Origin: Acidimicrobiaceae bacterium | Lineage (GTDB): Bacteria; Actinomycetota; Acidimicrobiia; Acidimicrobiales; Palsa-688 | DNA: 5,525 nucleotides | Direction: 5' to 3' | NCBI GenBank assembly: GCA_003156795.1 | Contig: PMHU01000310.1 | Location: 235-5,759, forward strand | Part shown: positions 1-5,525 of the stretch, one piece after another | How the letters are laid out: each line of letters opens with the position of its first letter | Position numbering within the stretch: position 1 is the first letter of the stretch | Position numbers and translations under genes: made by a program | Notes under the pieces: generated by a model | The model's input: only the letters and a program-made list of their open reading frames with translations | The model's database searches: none | Told to the model about the DNA's origin: nothing

Positions 1-119
1 GTGTGACACACCCCGCAGGTCTCGACCTTGACGATGACTTCGCCGAGCCCTGGCTCAGGCTTGGCGATGTCATCGATCCTCAACGGCTTACAAAAATCGT
101 GAACGACTGCAGCTTTCAT
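1..119 (-). CDS. adhP: Zinc-dependent alcohol dehydrogenase, N-terminal fragment (AdhP type)
   Basis: This is the first 39 codons of a medium-chain zinc-dependent alcohol dehydrogenase; the rest lies beyond the left edge. The family oxidises alcohols to aldehydes or ketones with NAD(P)+ in the cytoplasm. The translation begins MKAAVVHDF, followed by KPLRIDDI and PEPGLGEVIVKVE, and reaches CGVCH at residues 35-39. This matches the start of the GroES-like domain in AdhP-type enzymes, where Cys38 of the GVCH(TD) motif is a catalytic zinc ligand. The ATG is 7 bases after a GAGGA ribosome binding site. It lies 61 bases downstream of the DoxX gene on the same strand, so the two may be co-transcribed. 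The family is clear; the exact subfamily and substrate cannot be told from 39 residues. Confidence 0.9.
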   Translation of the reverse strand, partial: MKAAVVHDFCKPLRIDDIAKPEPGLGEVIVKVETCGVCH

Positions 120-126
120 GGGATCT

Positions 127-131
127 TCCTC
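127..131 (-). promoter_or_regulatory. Ribosome binding site of the alcohol dehydrogenase gene
   Basis: GAGGA on the minus strand, 7 bases before the ATG at 119. It fixes the start of a gene that is cut by the window edge. Confidence 0.7.
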
Positions 132-180
132 ATGTTCTATGTGCCTGCTTGTCTGATGTACGAGGCGATGGGACGAACCG

Positions 181-819
181 TCAGGGGACCGACACGACCA
201 GGGGATCGGCTGCCTGGTCCCCAGCCGACTTTCGGGTGTCCCCGGTCTCGTTCGCGGTCCGGTCCCATGGGATGTAGTAGTGGTGATGGGCTCCGGAGTG
301 GCGCTGGCGGTAGCTGGCCAGCAGACCGTCGAAGCCGATCCAGCTGGAGGTCTTCCACATGGTCAGGATCACGATCGCGAATAGTGCGTAAAAGGCACAG
401 ACGCTGGCCGTCCCTGACATCACGTACGTGAACAGCAGAGCAAGACTGCCCAGCGCGGCTACCCGGGTGAAGATTCCGGCCACCAGGGCGACGCCGATGG
501 CGAACTCAGCCACCGCCACCAGAATGCCGATCCAACCGGAGTTCGGCACGACGAAGCTGTGCAGGAAGCTCCCCCACCACGTATACGCAGCCTTGCCGTG
601 AGCGGCAAAGCCCGCCACGCCGGCACCGTCGTGGTGTAGGAACGCTCCGTTCTCGGCACCCCAAAGTTTGGCCCAGCCAGCCTGGATCCACATGATCCCA
701 AGCCACACCCTCATGGCAGTCCAGACGACGGCCGCCACTTTCGATTCCTTCAGCCACTCCCAGACTTTGGGGTTGCCTCGTTCGGACGGACCGGCGAGCA
801 AGGCTGCAACGACTGTCAT
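181..819 (-). CDS. DoxX-family integral membrane protein
   Basis: A 212-residue membrane protein of the DoxX family, a four-helix family linked to membrane redox reactions; relatives include the DoxD thiosulfate:quinone oxidoreductase subunit, but most members have no proven reaction. Hydrophobic segments lie near residues 28-47, 96-116, 119-137 and 139-158. Family-typical stretches are RVWLGIMWIQAGWAKLW (37-53), the GIFTRVAALG turn (115-124), the YVMSGTAS segment (132-139) and the closing WIGFDGLL (160-167). The hydrophilic C-terminal tail holds a histidine cluster, AHHHYY (177-182). The ATG at 819 is chosen because AAGGA lies 8 bases upstream; an ATG 25 codons earlier gives an Arg-rich leader and lacks this site. 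The alcohol dehydrogenase follows after 61 bases. A redox role is inferred from the family only. Confidence 0.87.
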   Translation of the reverse strand: MTVVAALLAGPSERGNPKVWEWLKESKVAAVVWTAMRVWLGIMWIQAGWAKLWGAENGAFLHHDGAGVAGFAAHGKAAYTWWGSFLHSFVVPNSGWIGILVAVAEFAIGVALVAGIFTRVAALGSLALLFTYVMSGTASVCAFYALFAIVILTMWKTSSWIGFDGLLASYRQRHSGAHHHYYIPWDRTANETGDTRKSAGDQAADPLVVSVP

Positions 820-827
820 CGTGTGCT

Positions 828-832
828 TCCTT
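828..832 (-). promoter_or_regulatory. Ribosome binding site deciding the DoxX start
   Basis: AAGGA on the minus strand within a purine-rich GGAAGAAGGAAG run, 8 bases before the ATG at 819. It favours this start over the upstream in-frame ATG at 894. Confidence 0.7.
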
Positions 833-906
833 CTTCCAACAAATACGCGGTGTGGCCCTCTACCGTCCCGACCAGATCGAGAGTGCGAGAGCATCGGTGA
901 CGATGG

Positions 907-1101
907 TCACGAACGACGCACATTTCGGTGCTGATCGCTGACGTATAAATCTCTCGGTCGGCCATGGCCAACCTCCCTGGCTCGGTAAAACGCATTCACT
1001 TGATGCGCTACCAAGGTCTGGAGCAACGCTCCCGGGAGGGTGCCGGCGCTGGCGGCAGAATCCAACACGGTGCGGGTAGGCAAACCCGTGTCAACAGACA
1101 T
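907..1101 (-). CDS. Doubtful small ORF, 64 residues, unknown
   Basis: A possible small protein of 64 residues upstream of the DoxX gene on the same strand. It starts at an ATG with GGAG 7 bases upstream, and reads MSVDTGLPTRTVLDS at the N-terminus, then a short hydrophobic helix-like part (TLPGALLQTLVAHQV, about 21-35) and a basic end. About two thirds of third codon positions are G or C by hand count, only modestly biased. I do not recognise the family. It could be a real small gene, a decayed remnant, or chance open frame in a GC-rich spacer; nothing known supports translation beyond the ribosome binding site. Confidence 0.22.
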   Translation of the reverse strand: MSVDTGLPTRTVLDSAASAGTLPGALLQTLVAHQVNAFYRAREVGHGRPRDLYVSDQHRNVRRS

Positions 1102-1137
1102 GGTACCACTCCGTCACTATGCGACGGCTTCCGATGG

Positions 1138-1155
1138 CGCCGCTTTGTGGCGGCG
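1138..1155. repeat. GC-rich hairpin in the sigma-like gene leader
   Basis: Perfect 6-bp inverted repeat CGCCGC / GCGGCG around the loop TTTGTG. No T-run follows on either strand, so it does not look like an ordinary intrinsic terminator. It lies about 140 bases before the sigma-like start and could be part of a structured leader or an operator. Confidence 0.4.
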
Positions 1156-1191
1156 TGCTCATTCTGGTACAACGAATGCTCGTATATGGGC

Positions 1192-1211
1192 TCCGACCGG
1201 TTGGGGTCGGA
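1192..1211. repeat. Second hairpin in the sigma-like gene leader
   Basis: Perfect 7-bp inverted repeat TCCGACC / GGTCGGA around the loop GGTTGG, ending 80 bases before the start codon of the sigma-like gene. No T-run follows. It may fold in the mRNA leader or bind a dimeric regulator; neither is shown. Confidence 0.45.
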
Positions 1212-1278
1212 CCCGAGGCACCGTTGCTCCAGTCCCTGGCGACGTCGGGCGTTGTGCTCGGACGATTGGCCAAGAGAT

Positions 1279-1284
1279 GAGGAG
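1279..1284 (+). promoter_or_regulatory. Ribosome binding site of the sigma-like gene
   Basis: GAGGAG, 7 bases before the ATG at 1292. The frame stays open for 252 bases upstream, so this site is the main reason for choosing the short form of the protein. Confidence 0.75.
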
Positions 1285-1291
1285 CGGCAAG

Positions 1292-1804
1292 ATGTCTATA
1301 TCGTGGTCACCGGCAAGGCGCATCAGCGCCTCCGCTCCCGACGGCAAAGGTCTTGTCGGTCAACCCTCTGATGCGATGATCGGTCATCTCGATGCGCTCT
1401 ATGCCCTGGCGTACCTGAGCTCAGGGGACGCGGATGGAGCCGAGGACGTGGTCATCGAGGCGTTCAAACGAATTTGCAGGGAGCCCCGTGCCAAGTCGCC
1501 TGGCGAACCGCGAATATGGCGGACCCTGGCCGATCACGTCCACCTGGCGAACCGACATAGAGCAGCATCGCCAGGCTCTGATCCGGCTCCATTTCACGCA
1601 GCTGGTCTCTCCTTGGACCAGCAAGAGGCCATCGCCCTTTTGCTCGTTGATTGGCGGGACACAGAAGTGGCCTGCCTACTCGGTATCTCGCCGGGCGAAG
1701 TCCGTTCTCATTTCCGCGCTGGGCTGATGACCTTGCAAGCAATGTGGTTCCCGATGTCCCCAATAGAAACCGAATGGGCCGGCCCGGGCATCGACCTGAC
1801 CTGA
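1292..1804 (+). CDS. Sigma-70-family (ECF-like) regulator, atypical
   Basis: A 170-residue protein resembling a small extracytoplasmic-function sigma factor. Residues 33-62 (LDALYALAYLSSGDADGAED, then VVIEAFKRI) fit region 2.1-2.2, the core-polymerase contact helix with the usual G-D-x-x-x-A-E-D-V turn. Residues 106-148 fit region 4: a helix LSLDQQEAIALLLVDW, then TEVACLLGISPGEVRSHF as the helix-turn-helix that reads the -35 box. The part between, which should carry regions 2.3-2.4 for melting and reading the -10 box, is short, though RIWRTLADHVHLANRHRAA (74-92) keeps the spaced Trp and the final basic cluster. It may be a divergent sigma factor or a regulator derived from one. No anti-sigma gene is adjacent. 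It is the only plus-strand gene here, convergent with the HicA-like gene. The start is set by GAGGAG; the frame could extend to 1040. Confidence 0.7.
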   Translation: MSISWSPARRISASAPDGKGLVGQPSDAMIGHLDALYALAYLSSGDADGAEDVVIEAFKRICREPRAKSPGEPRIWRTLADHVHLANRHRAASPGSDPAPFHAAGLSLDQQEAIALLLVDWRDTEVACLLGISPGEVRSHFRAGLMTLQAMWFPMSPIETEWAGPGIDLT

Positions 1805-1907
1805 TAGGTACTTCGGCAACTAGCCCGCTTCGTCGGGCGGCGGGAGTCGAAGGGGAAGGCGTCGGGTGTGCCGCTGCGTTTTCATCGGACCGGCCTTGGT
1901 CGTCCCC

Positions 1908-2183
1908 TTAGGACTCGTATCCGGCGTTTCTCAGCATCCGTCGCAGGTCGACGACCTGTTGGGCGTCGACGTCCTTGTCTCGGGGCGGTTCGAAGGTCTC
2001 CGTCTCTGCTCCGAGGGTGACGAGGAACCGACCGTCGTGATGCTCCTCGACCGAGGCGACAGCCTCTAGTAGCGAAAGCACGGCTCGCCACTGGATGTTG
2101 TGGCTAACCGGGTGCTGGAAGATCTGCGCGAGCGTGTCGCGGTGATGACTATTGAGATGTGATGGCTCGACCGTTGATGCCAC
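1908..2183 (-). CDS. HicA-like small protein (conserved hypothetical)
   Basis: A 91-residue protein recalling HicA-type mRNA interferase folds, in a form common in actinobacteria as a lone conserved hypothetical. The recognisable parts are NSHHRDTLAQIFQHPVSHNI (residues 11-30), then QWRAVLSLLEAV, a strand GRFLVTLG, a charged ETFEPPRDKD segment, and the closing helix VVDLRRMLRNAGY. Classical HicA toxins carry a G-S-H catalytic histidine on the strand after the first helix; here that place reads HHDGRF, so toxin activity is doubtful. No HicB-like antitoxin gene is adjacent. The GTG at 2183 is chosen because AGAGGA sits 5 bases upstream; an earlier GTG at 2213 has no clear site. It follows htpX by 73 bases on the same strand and may be the last gene of that operon. 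The assignment is from pattern memory only. Confidence 0.72.
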   Translation of the reverse strand: MASTVEPSHLNSHHRDTLAQIFQHPVSHNIQWRAVLSLLEAVASVEEHHDGRFLVTLGAETETFEPPRDKDVDAQQVVDLRRMLRNAGYES

Positions 2184-2188
2184 GGAGT

Positions 2189-2194
2189 TCCTCT
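2189..2194 (-). promoter_or_regulatory. Ribosome binding site deciding the HicA-like start
   Basis: AGAGGA on the minus strand, 5 bases before the GTG at 2183. It supports the 91-residue form over one 10 codons longer. Confidence 0.6.
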
Positions 2195-2256
2195 CATCTG
2201 GATCTATCGCCACTTGGTGGCTCGGGTGGGGGCGTGGATGGGGCTGCGATCAGATC

Positions 2257-3195
2257 TCAGGCGGCTTTGCCGTATTCGATTTCCTTCAGCACGGCGATTC
2301 GTTGGGCAATGGGCGGGTGGGTGTCGAAGAGGTGGTGGAACCAGGACTCGTGGTGTTGGAGCGGATCGTCTATGCACATGGCCGCCGTAGCGTGGTTGAA
2401 CTTGGCGAACGGCTGGTCGTTGGTTTGCAGCTTCTGCAAGGCCCGGATCAGTCCTTCGGGGTTGCGGGTGAGCTCGACTCCGCTCACGTCGGCGAGGGAC
2501 TCGCGTTGGCGTGACAATGCGAAGCGCACCATCGGGCCGAAGATGACGGCGACCACGGCAAGGAGCGCTCCGGCTGCGAACACGACCAGCATGAGCTGAC
2601 CGGCTTGGCGGCCCCGGCGCATGAAGAATGCGGAGCGCCACACGATGCTGGCTAAGAGTGCTGCCATCCCGATGAGCGTGCTCACGATCAGGAGTAGTCG
2701 CACGTCGTAGTTCTTGATGTGGCTCAGCTCATGGGCGATCACACCCTCTAGCTCCTCGCGGTTCATCATCGCCAGCAGACCGGTGGTGGCCGTGATGGCC
2801 GCGTGCTGGGGGCTGGTCCCGGTGGCGAAGGCGTTGGGGGAGGGATCGTCGATGACGTACACCTCAGGCTTGGGCAGGCCCTCTCCGATGGCCAGGGCTT
2901 CCACGATGTTGTGCAGCTGGAGGTACTGGGCTGGGTCGGCCGGTCGGGCTCCGGACGCGGCCAAGACCATACGGGTGCCGGACCTCAGGGAGAAGGCGAT
3001 CCCGAGCACAGCGAAGGCTGCGGCTACGACGACACCGGTGACGACGTCGCTGTCGGTCGGCGATGGGGCCCCGGGAGCCCTCGACGCGGCAGCCCACACC
3101 AAGCCGACCAGGGCGCCGATTCCGACCCAGACAACGAAGAACGTCGCCACGCATGCGATGGTTCGACGTTTGTTGCGCGCGATCTGTTCGTACAA
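2257..3195 (-). CDS. htpX: M48-family zinc metalloprotease HtpX
   Basis: A 312-residue inner-membrane zinc metalloprotease of the HtpX/M48B family, which cleaves damaged membrane proteins on the cytoplasmic side. Hydrophobic segments lie near residues 13-37, 52-70, 166-188 and 202-222. The zinc site is HELSH (155-159), with Glu156 as catalytic base; the third ligand is probably Glu232 in SRQRESLAD, the family's R-E-x-x-A-D motif. Other family marks are NAFATG (121-126), TRNPEGLIRAL (243-253) and FDTHPPI (290-296). Length is normal. The start is TTG at 3195: an in-frame stop lies four codons upstream and the following YEQIARNKRR matches the usual N-terminus of this family; the ribosome binding site is weak (GGAT). 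It begins 12 bases after lemA ends, so translation is probably coupled. The lemA neighbour strengthens the call. Confidence 0.95.
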   Translation of the reverse strand: MYEQIARNKRRTIACVATFFVVWVGIGALVGLVWAAASRAPGAPSPTDSDVVTGVVVAAAFAVLGIAFSLRSGTRMVLAASGARPADPAQYLQLHNIVEALAIGEGLPKPEVYVIDDPSPNAFATGTSPQHAAITATTGLLAMMNREELEGVIAHELSHIKNYDVRLLLIVSTLIGMAALLASIVWRSAFFMRRGRQAGQLMLVVFAAGALLAVVAVIFGPMVRFALSRQRESLADVSGVELTRNPEGLIRALQKLQTNDQPFAKFNHATAAMCIDDPLQHHESWFHHLFDTHPPIAQRIAVLKEIEYGKAA

Positions 3196-3207
3196 CCGAT
3201 TATCCGA

Positions 3208-3849
3208 TCAGCCTGGTGGAGGCCCAGAAGAAGTTGGGCCGGCCACGGGAGGCCCGGGCGGAGTCGTCGAAGCAACGCCGACGGGGGCTTCGAAGGTCAC
3301 CTCTGGGACTGCTCGGTCACCCTCAGCGATCTCAAAGAACCCGACGGCCTGGAACCCCAGCATTCCAGCCAGGAGGTTCCGCGGGAAGGTCTGCAAGGCG
3401 ATGTTGTAGTCCCGGGCGCTGGTGTTGTAGTAGCGACGGGCATACTCGATCTTGTCCTCGGTGGACGTCAGCGCCTCTTGCAACTGCAGGAAGCTCTCGA
3501 CCGCCCGCAGCTGCGGGTAGTTCTCGGCGACCGCGAACAGCGAGCGCAGCGCCCCTGAAAGAGCGTTCTCGGCGGGGGCGATTTGACCCGGGTCGCCTGT
3601 CGCGCCGGCGGTGACCGCGTTGGCCCGGGCCTGGGTCACCGCTTCGAAGGTCCCTTTCTCGTGGGCTGCGTAGCCCTGCACCGTCGACACCAGGTTGGGG
3701 ATCAGGTCGTGACGGCGCTTGAGCTCGACGTCGATCTCAGACCACGCCTCCTGGGTCCGGTTGCGCCTCTTGACGAGGCCGTTGTACCCAGCCCACAAGC
3801 CGACGGCGAGGAGCACGACGATAACGACAATGACGATCAGCACAGCCAT
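3208..3849 (-). CDS. lemA: LemA family protein
   Basis: A 213-residue membrane-anchored helical protein of the LemA family, whose biochemical role is unsettled but which is widely encoded beside htpX. One N-terminal membrane segment (residues 2-20, nearly all Val/Ile/Leu) leads to GYNGLVKRRN, then the family core: EAWSEIDVELKRRHDLIPNL (34-53), HEKGTFEAVTQARA (63-76), the AENYPQLRA segment (108-116), and LTSTEDKIEYARRYYN (127-142) with DYN shortly after. The C-terminus (about 195-213) is a Pro/Gly/Ser-rich tail, likely unstructured and outside the conserved domain. The ATG at 3849 is chosen because GGAGGGAG lies 10 bases upstream; a longer TTG form would start 12 codons earlier and swallow that site. 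It is the first gene of the lemA-htpX-HicA-like run. Confidence 0.95.
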   Translation of the reverse strand: MAVLIVIVVIVVLLAVGLWAGYNGLVKRRNRTQEAWSEIDVELKRRHDLIPNLVSTVQGYAAHEKGTFEAVTQARANAVTAGATGDPGQIAPAENALSGALRSLFAVAENYPQLRAVESFLQLQEALTSTEDKIEYARRYYNTSARDYNIALQTFPRNLLAGMLGFQAVGFFEIAEGDRAVPEVTFEAPVGVASTTPPGPPVAGPTSSGPPPG

Positions 3850-3859
3850 ATGGAGCGGA

Positions 3860-3867
3860 CTCCCTCC
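3860..3867 (-). promoter_or_regulatory. Ribosome binding site deciding the lemA start
   Basis: GGAGGGAG on the minus strand, 10 bases before the ATG at 3849. The 217 bases from 3850 to 4066 otherwise hold no gene I can support; the lemA promoter should lie there, but no clear -35/-10 pair stands out. Confidence 0.7.
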
Positions 3868-4066
3868 GAGCTTTCGGGGTGCCAACTCTATCGGCTATCG
3901 CCGCCGAGCTGTCGTGGATGTGCCTCCGTTGCGCGGCCGGACTCGAAAGCACTGCGATCAGGATTGTCTGCGCCCAGAACAGGTGCCATTGCCCACGACA
4001 ACCACAGCGGCAGCTTCGCTCCTCGTCCGATCGCGCCGCGCTCCTGCGCATGCGAGTGGCCCTCTA

Positions 4067-5338
4067 CTACCGAGCGGTCTCGCGCCCGCGGCGGACCCGA
4101 GAGCCACCCGCCAGGTACCCGCCGAGCTCGCCGATCACCTCGCGCGCGTCGTCCTCGATGCCGTACAGGAACGTGGACTTGCGCCGCCGCAGTACGGGCA
4201 GGCCCAGGGCGTACAGGCCCGGGCTGTGGACGACGCCGCCATCGTGGCGGAGCTGGCCCTTCGCGTCGAGGACCGGCACGTCGAGCCAGCGGTAGTCGGG
4301 CCGGAACCCGGTCGCCCAGAGGATCGTCCGGATCTCACCGCTGCGCAGGTCGAGCTGCCAGCGCGGCGACGGAGGCGGCTCGGTCGGGGCGAAGCGCTCG
4401 GGAGGATCGACCTCCGCATCGGACCCGGACGTGTGGGCCCACTCGTCGAAGGAGCCGAGCAGCCGGTTCATCTTCAGGTCGGCGAGCGAGCAGACGTTGC
4501 GCAGGCCGCCGGAGAACAACGCGAGGCCGTCGCGGACCGACGCCCAGCGGCCGACCAGCTCGACGCCCAGCGCCACGAGCGCGTTGAGGTCGAGCGTCGT
4601 GCGCTCGGCGGTCCCAACGAGCTGCGGCGACGGCAGGCGCCGTGCTCGCGTGAGGTCCTCGACCTCGTGGTGGCGCTGGTCCCACACGCCCGACGCATCC
4701 ATCCACCAGAGGACGTCGCGGCCACGGTAGGTACGTGGCAGCCGGACGTGCTCTCCAACCGACATGGTGACCGGCCGCCCCGAGCGCCTGAGCTCGGCCG
4801 CGAGCTGCACGCCGGTCGCCGACGCCCCCACGACGAGCACGCCGCCGTCCGGGAGCTGGTCCGGGTTTCGGTAGCCGAACGGCGTGATCTGCTCGACGTC
4901 CGCAGGCACGGCGTCCGCGAAGGCCGGCACCGCGGGCAGATTGCAGGCGCCGCTGGCGATCACCACCGTGCGGGTCTGGATCTCGCCATGCTGCGTCATG
5001 ACGCGGTAGCCGTCGTCGCCCACGCGCCGCACCGAGGTCACCTCCGTTCCCGTGCGAACCGGAGCGCGGGCGCTGTGCGCGAATCGCTCGATCAGCTCGG
5101 CGACCTCGGGCGCCGTCATGTAGCCGTCGGGGTCGCCGCCCTCGTAGGCAACCCCCGGCAGCCGGCTCTGCCAGTTGGGCGTCAGCAGCCGCAGCGAGTC
5201 CCAGCGCTCGCGCCGCCATGAGCTCGCCAACTCGCCGCGCTCGAGCACGACATGGTCGATCGACCGCTCGCTGAGGAAATGGCTCGCCGCGAGGCCGGCG
5301 TGCCCTGCGCCTATGACGACGGTGGTGAAGCGCTCGAT
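4067..5338 (-). CDS. CzcO-like FAD/NAD(P)-dependent flavoprotein oxidoreductase, apparent ATC start
   Basis: A flavin-dependent oxidoreductase of the CzcO/flavin-monooxygenase-like group, about 423 residues, probably cytosolic. Counting from the ATC codon, the FAD-binding Rossmann motif GAGHAG is at 10-15, with the ribose-binding Glu33 in VVLERG. SSWRRERWDSLRLLTPN follows at about 39-55, as in CzcO relatives. A second nucleotide motif, GASATG (171-176), should bind NAD(P)H, and LWATGFRPDY (340-349) is the C-terminal FAD/NAD-linking ATG motif. The canonical Baeyer-Villiger fingerprint is not seen, and the substrate is unknown. No ATG, GTG or TTG lies at the expected N-terminus: relatives begin M-x-E-R-F or similar, while here the frame reads ATC-GAG-CGC-TTC. 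GAGGG sits 7 bases before that ATC, so ATC is taken as the start. The gene ends in tandem TAG stops and begins 10 bases after the OsmC gene, probably as an operon. Confidence 0.88.
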   Translation of the reverse strand: MERFTTVVIGAGHAGLAASHFLSERSIDHVVLERGELASSWRRERWDSLRLLTPNWQSRLPGVAYEGGDPDGYMTAPEVAELIERFAHSARAPVRTGTEVTSVRRVGDDGYRVMTQHGEIQTRTVVIASGACNLPAVPAFADAVPADVEQITPFGYRNPDQLPDGGVLVVGASATGVQLAAELRRSGRPVTMSVGEHVRLPRTYRGRDVLWWMDASGVWDQRHHEVEDLTRARRLPSPQLVGTAERTTLDLNALVALGVELVGRWASVRDGLALFSGGLRNVCSLADLKMNRLLGSFDEWAHTSGSDAEVDPPERFAPTEPPPSPRWQLDLRSGEIRTILWATGFRPDYRWLDVPVLDAKGQLRHDGGVVHSPGLYALGLPVLRRRKSTFLYGIEDDAREVIGELGGYLAGGSRVRRGRETAR

Positions 5339-5345
5339 CGTGCTG

Positions 5346-5350
5346 CCCTC
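5346..5350 (-). promoter_or_regulatory. Ribosome binding site before the ATC start
   Basis: GAGGG on the minus strand, overlapping the stop codon of the OsmC gene and 7 bases before the ATC at 5338. The spacing is ideal for initiation exactly there, which argues for translation coupled to the OsmC gene. Confidence 0.6.
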
Positions 5351-5525
5351 AGGCGACCGCGACCGAGACCTCCGTCGGGTTCGTGAGAGCGTCGAACACC
5401 GCCGAGCGCTTCTGGGATTGGGCGACCAGCGCCTCGACCTCCTCCTTGGAGGCGTCGGCATCGATGTCGAAGGTCACCTTGATGTCGTTGTAGCCGTTGC
5501 GAACGTCGGCGTCGCCGAGGATCCC
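5349..5525 (-). CDS. OsmC-family protein, C-terminal fragment
   Basis: The last 58 codons of an OsmC-family protein that begins beyond the right edge. OsmC/Ohr proteins are cytosolic dimers, many of them thiol peroxidases that reduce organic hydroperoxides. Visible are the strand NGYNDIKVTFDIDADASKEE, then the helix VEALVAQSQKRSAVFDALTN and the last strand PTEVSVAVA. That strand-helix-strand order, with the R-S-A-V-F-D-x-x-T-N-P pattern, is typical of the family's C-terminal half. The helix-start position where many members have the second catalytic Cys (C-P-x-x motif) is Ser here (KRSAVFD), so a classical two-cysteine peroxidase is less likely; the first Cys is outside the window. It is followed closely by the flavoprotein gene. 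Confidence 0.85.
   Translation of the reverse strand, partial: GILGDADVRNGYNDIKVTFDIDADASKEEVEALVAQSQKRSAVFDALTNPTEVSVAVA

Larger units (their letters stand above)
820..1291. other. Divergent intergenic region between the DoxX gene and the sigma-like gene
   Basis: About 470 bases between two divergent genes, so it should hold promoters for both. It contains the DoxX ribosome binding site, a short inverted repeat GTGAC-GATG-GTCAC (897-910) that could be an operator, an AT-rich TATAAAT (943-949 region) in otherwise GC-rich DNA, one doubtful minus-strand small ORF (907-1101), and two GC-rich hairpins upstream of the plus-strand gene. I found no convincing pair of -35 and -10 boxes on either strand. 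Plus-strand reading frames across it look like chance open frames. Confidence 0.6.

Noticed and set aside
3..431. A 142-codon plus-strand frame at the left edge
   Set aside because: It is antisense to the alcohol dehydrogenase start and the DoxX gene, and its second half is a Ser/Arg-rich low-complexity translation.
1040..1291. N-terminal extension of the sigma-like protein to the ATG at 1040
   Set aside because: The extension has no recognisable domain and no ribosome binding site was noted, whereas GAGGAG stands at ideal spacing before 1292.
1823..1838. Hairpin GCCCG-CTTCGT-CGGGC after the sigma-like gene, as a terminator
   Set aside because: Only 5 base pairs and no T-run follows on either strand. 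It lies between convergent genes, so a terminator is plausible there, but this is too weak to call.
2257..3885. lemA-htpX as a novel two-gene system
   Set aside because: The pair is widespread and already described; only the following HicA-like gene is less usual.
3719..5221. A 500-codon open frame on plus, antisense to the flavoprotein and lemA
   Set aside because: It covers clear minus-strand genes with conserved motifs and its translation shows no family signal. Long antisense frames are expected where third positions are nearly all G or C.
5339..5461. Flavoprotein start at the upstream ATG at 5461
   Set aside because: It would overlap the OsmC coding sequence for over 100 bases and add an Arg/Ser-rich leader typical of an out-of-frame translation.

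Overview
This 5.5-kb window is GC-rich bacterial DNA, most likely from an actinobacterium or a relative. The evidence is high GC, dense genes, frequent GTG/TTG starts, a lemA-htpX pair and a HicA-like small protein of a type common in actinobacteria. This is inference; there is no rRNA or other phylogenetic marker. No mobile element, CRISPR array, tRNA or rRNA gene was seen.

Layout: all confident genes are on the minus strand except one sigma-factor-like gene on plus. From the right edge, reading leftward on minus: (1) the C-terminus of an OsmC-family protein, followed 10 bases later by a CzcO-like FAD/NAD(P) flavoprotein with no normal start codon; (2) about 217 bases without a gene, holding the lemA ribosome binding site; (3) lemA, htpX and a HicA-like small gene, spaced like an operon; (4) a convergent plus-strand gene for a short sigma-70-like protein, preceded by a long leader with two GC-rich hairpins; (5) a divergent intergenic region of about 470 bases with one doubtful small ORF; (6) a DoxX-family membrane protein followed by the first 39 codons of a zinc-dependent alcohol dehydrogenase, which runs off the left edge.

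Working together: LemA and HtpX are a widespread envelope pair, a membrane-anchored helical protein and an inner-membrane zinc protease linked to membrane-protein quality control. OsmC proteins deal with organic peroxides or related thiol chemistry, the CzcO-like enzyme is a redox flavoprotein, DoxX proteins are linked to membrane redox reactions, and AdhP oxidises alcohols. The window therefore leans towards redox and envelope stress, with a possible local sigma-like regulator. I see no convincing new multi-gene system. The points most worth checking are the ATC start of the flavoprotein, the atypical sigma-like protein with its structured leader, and the HicA-like protein without a toxin catalytic motif.
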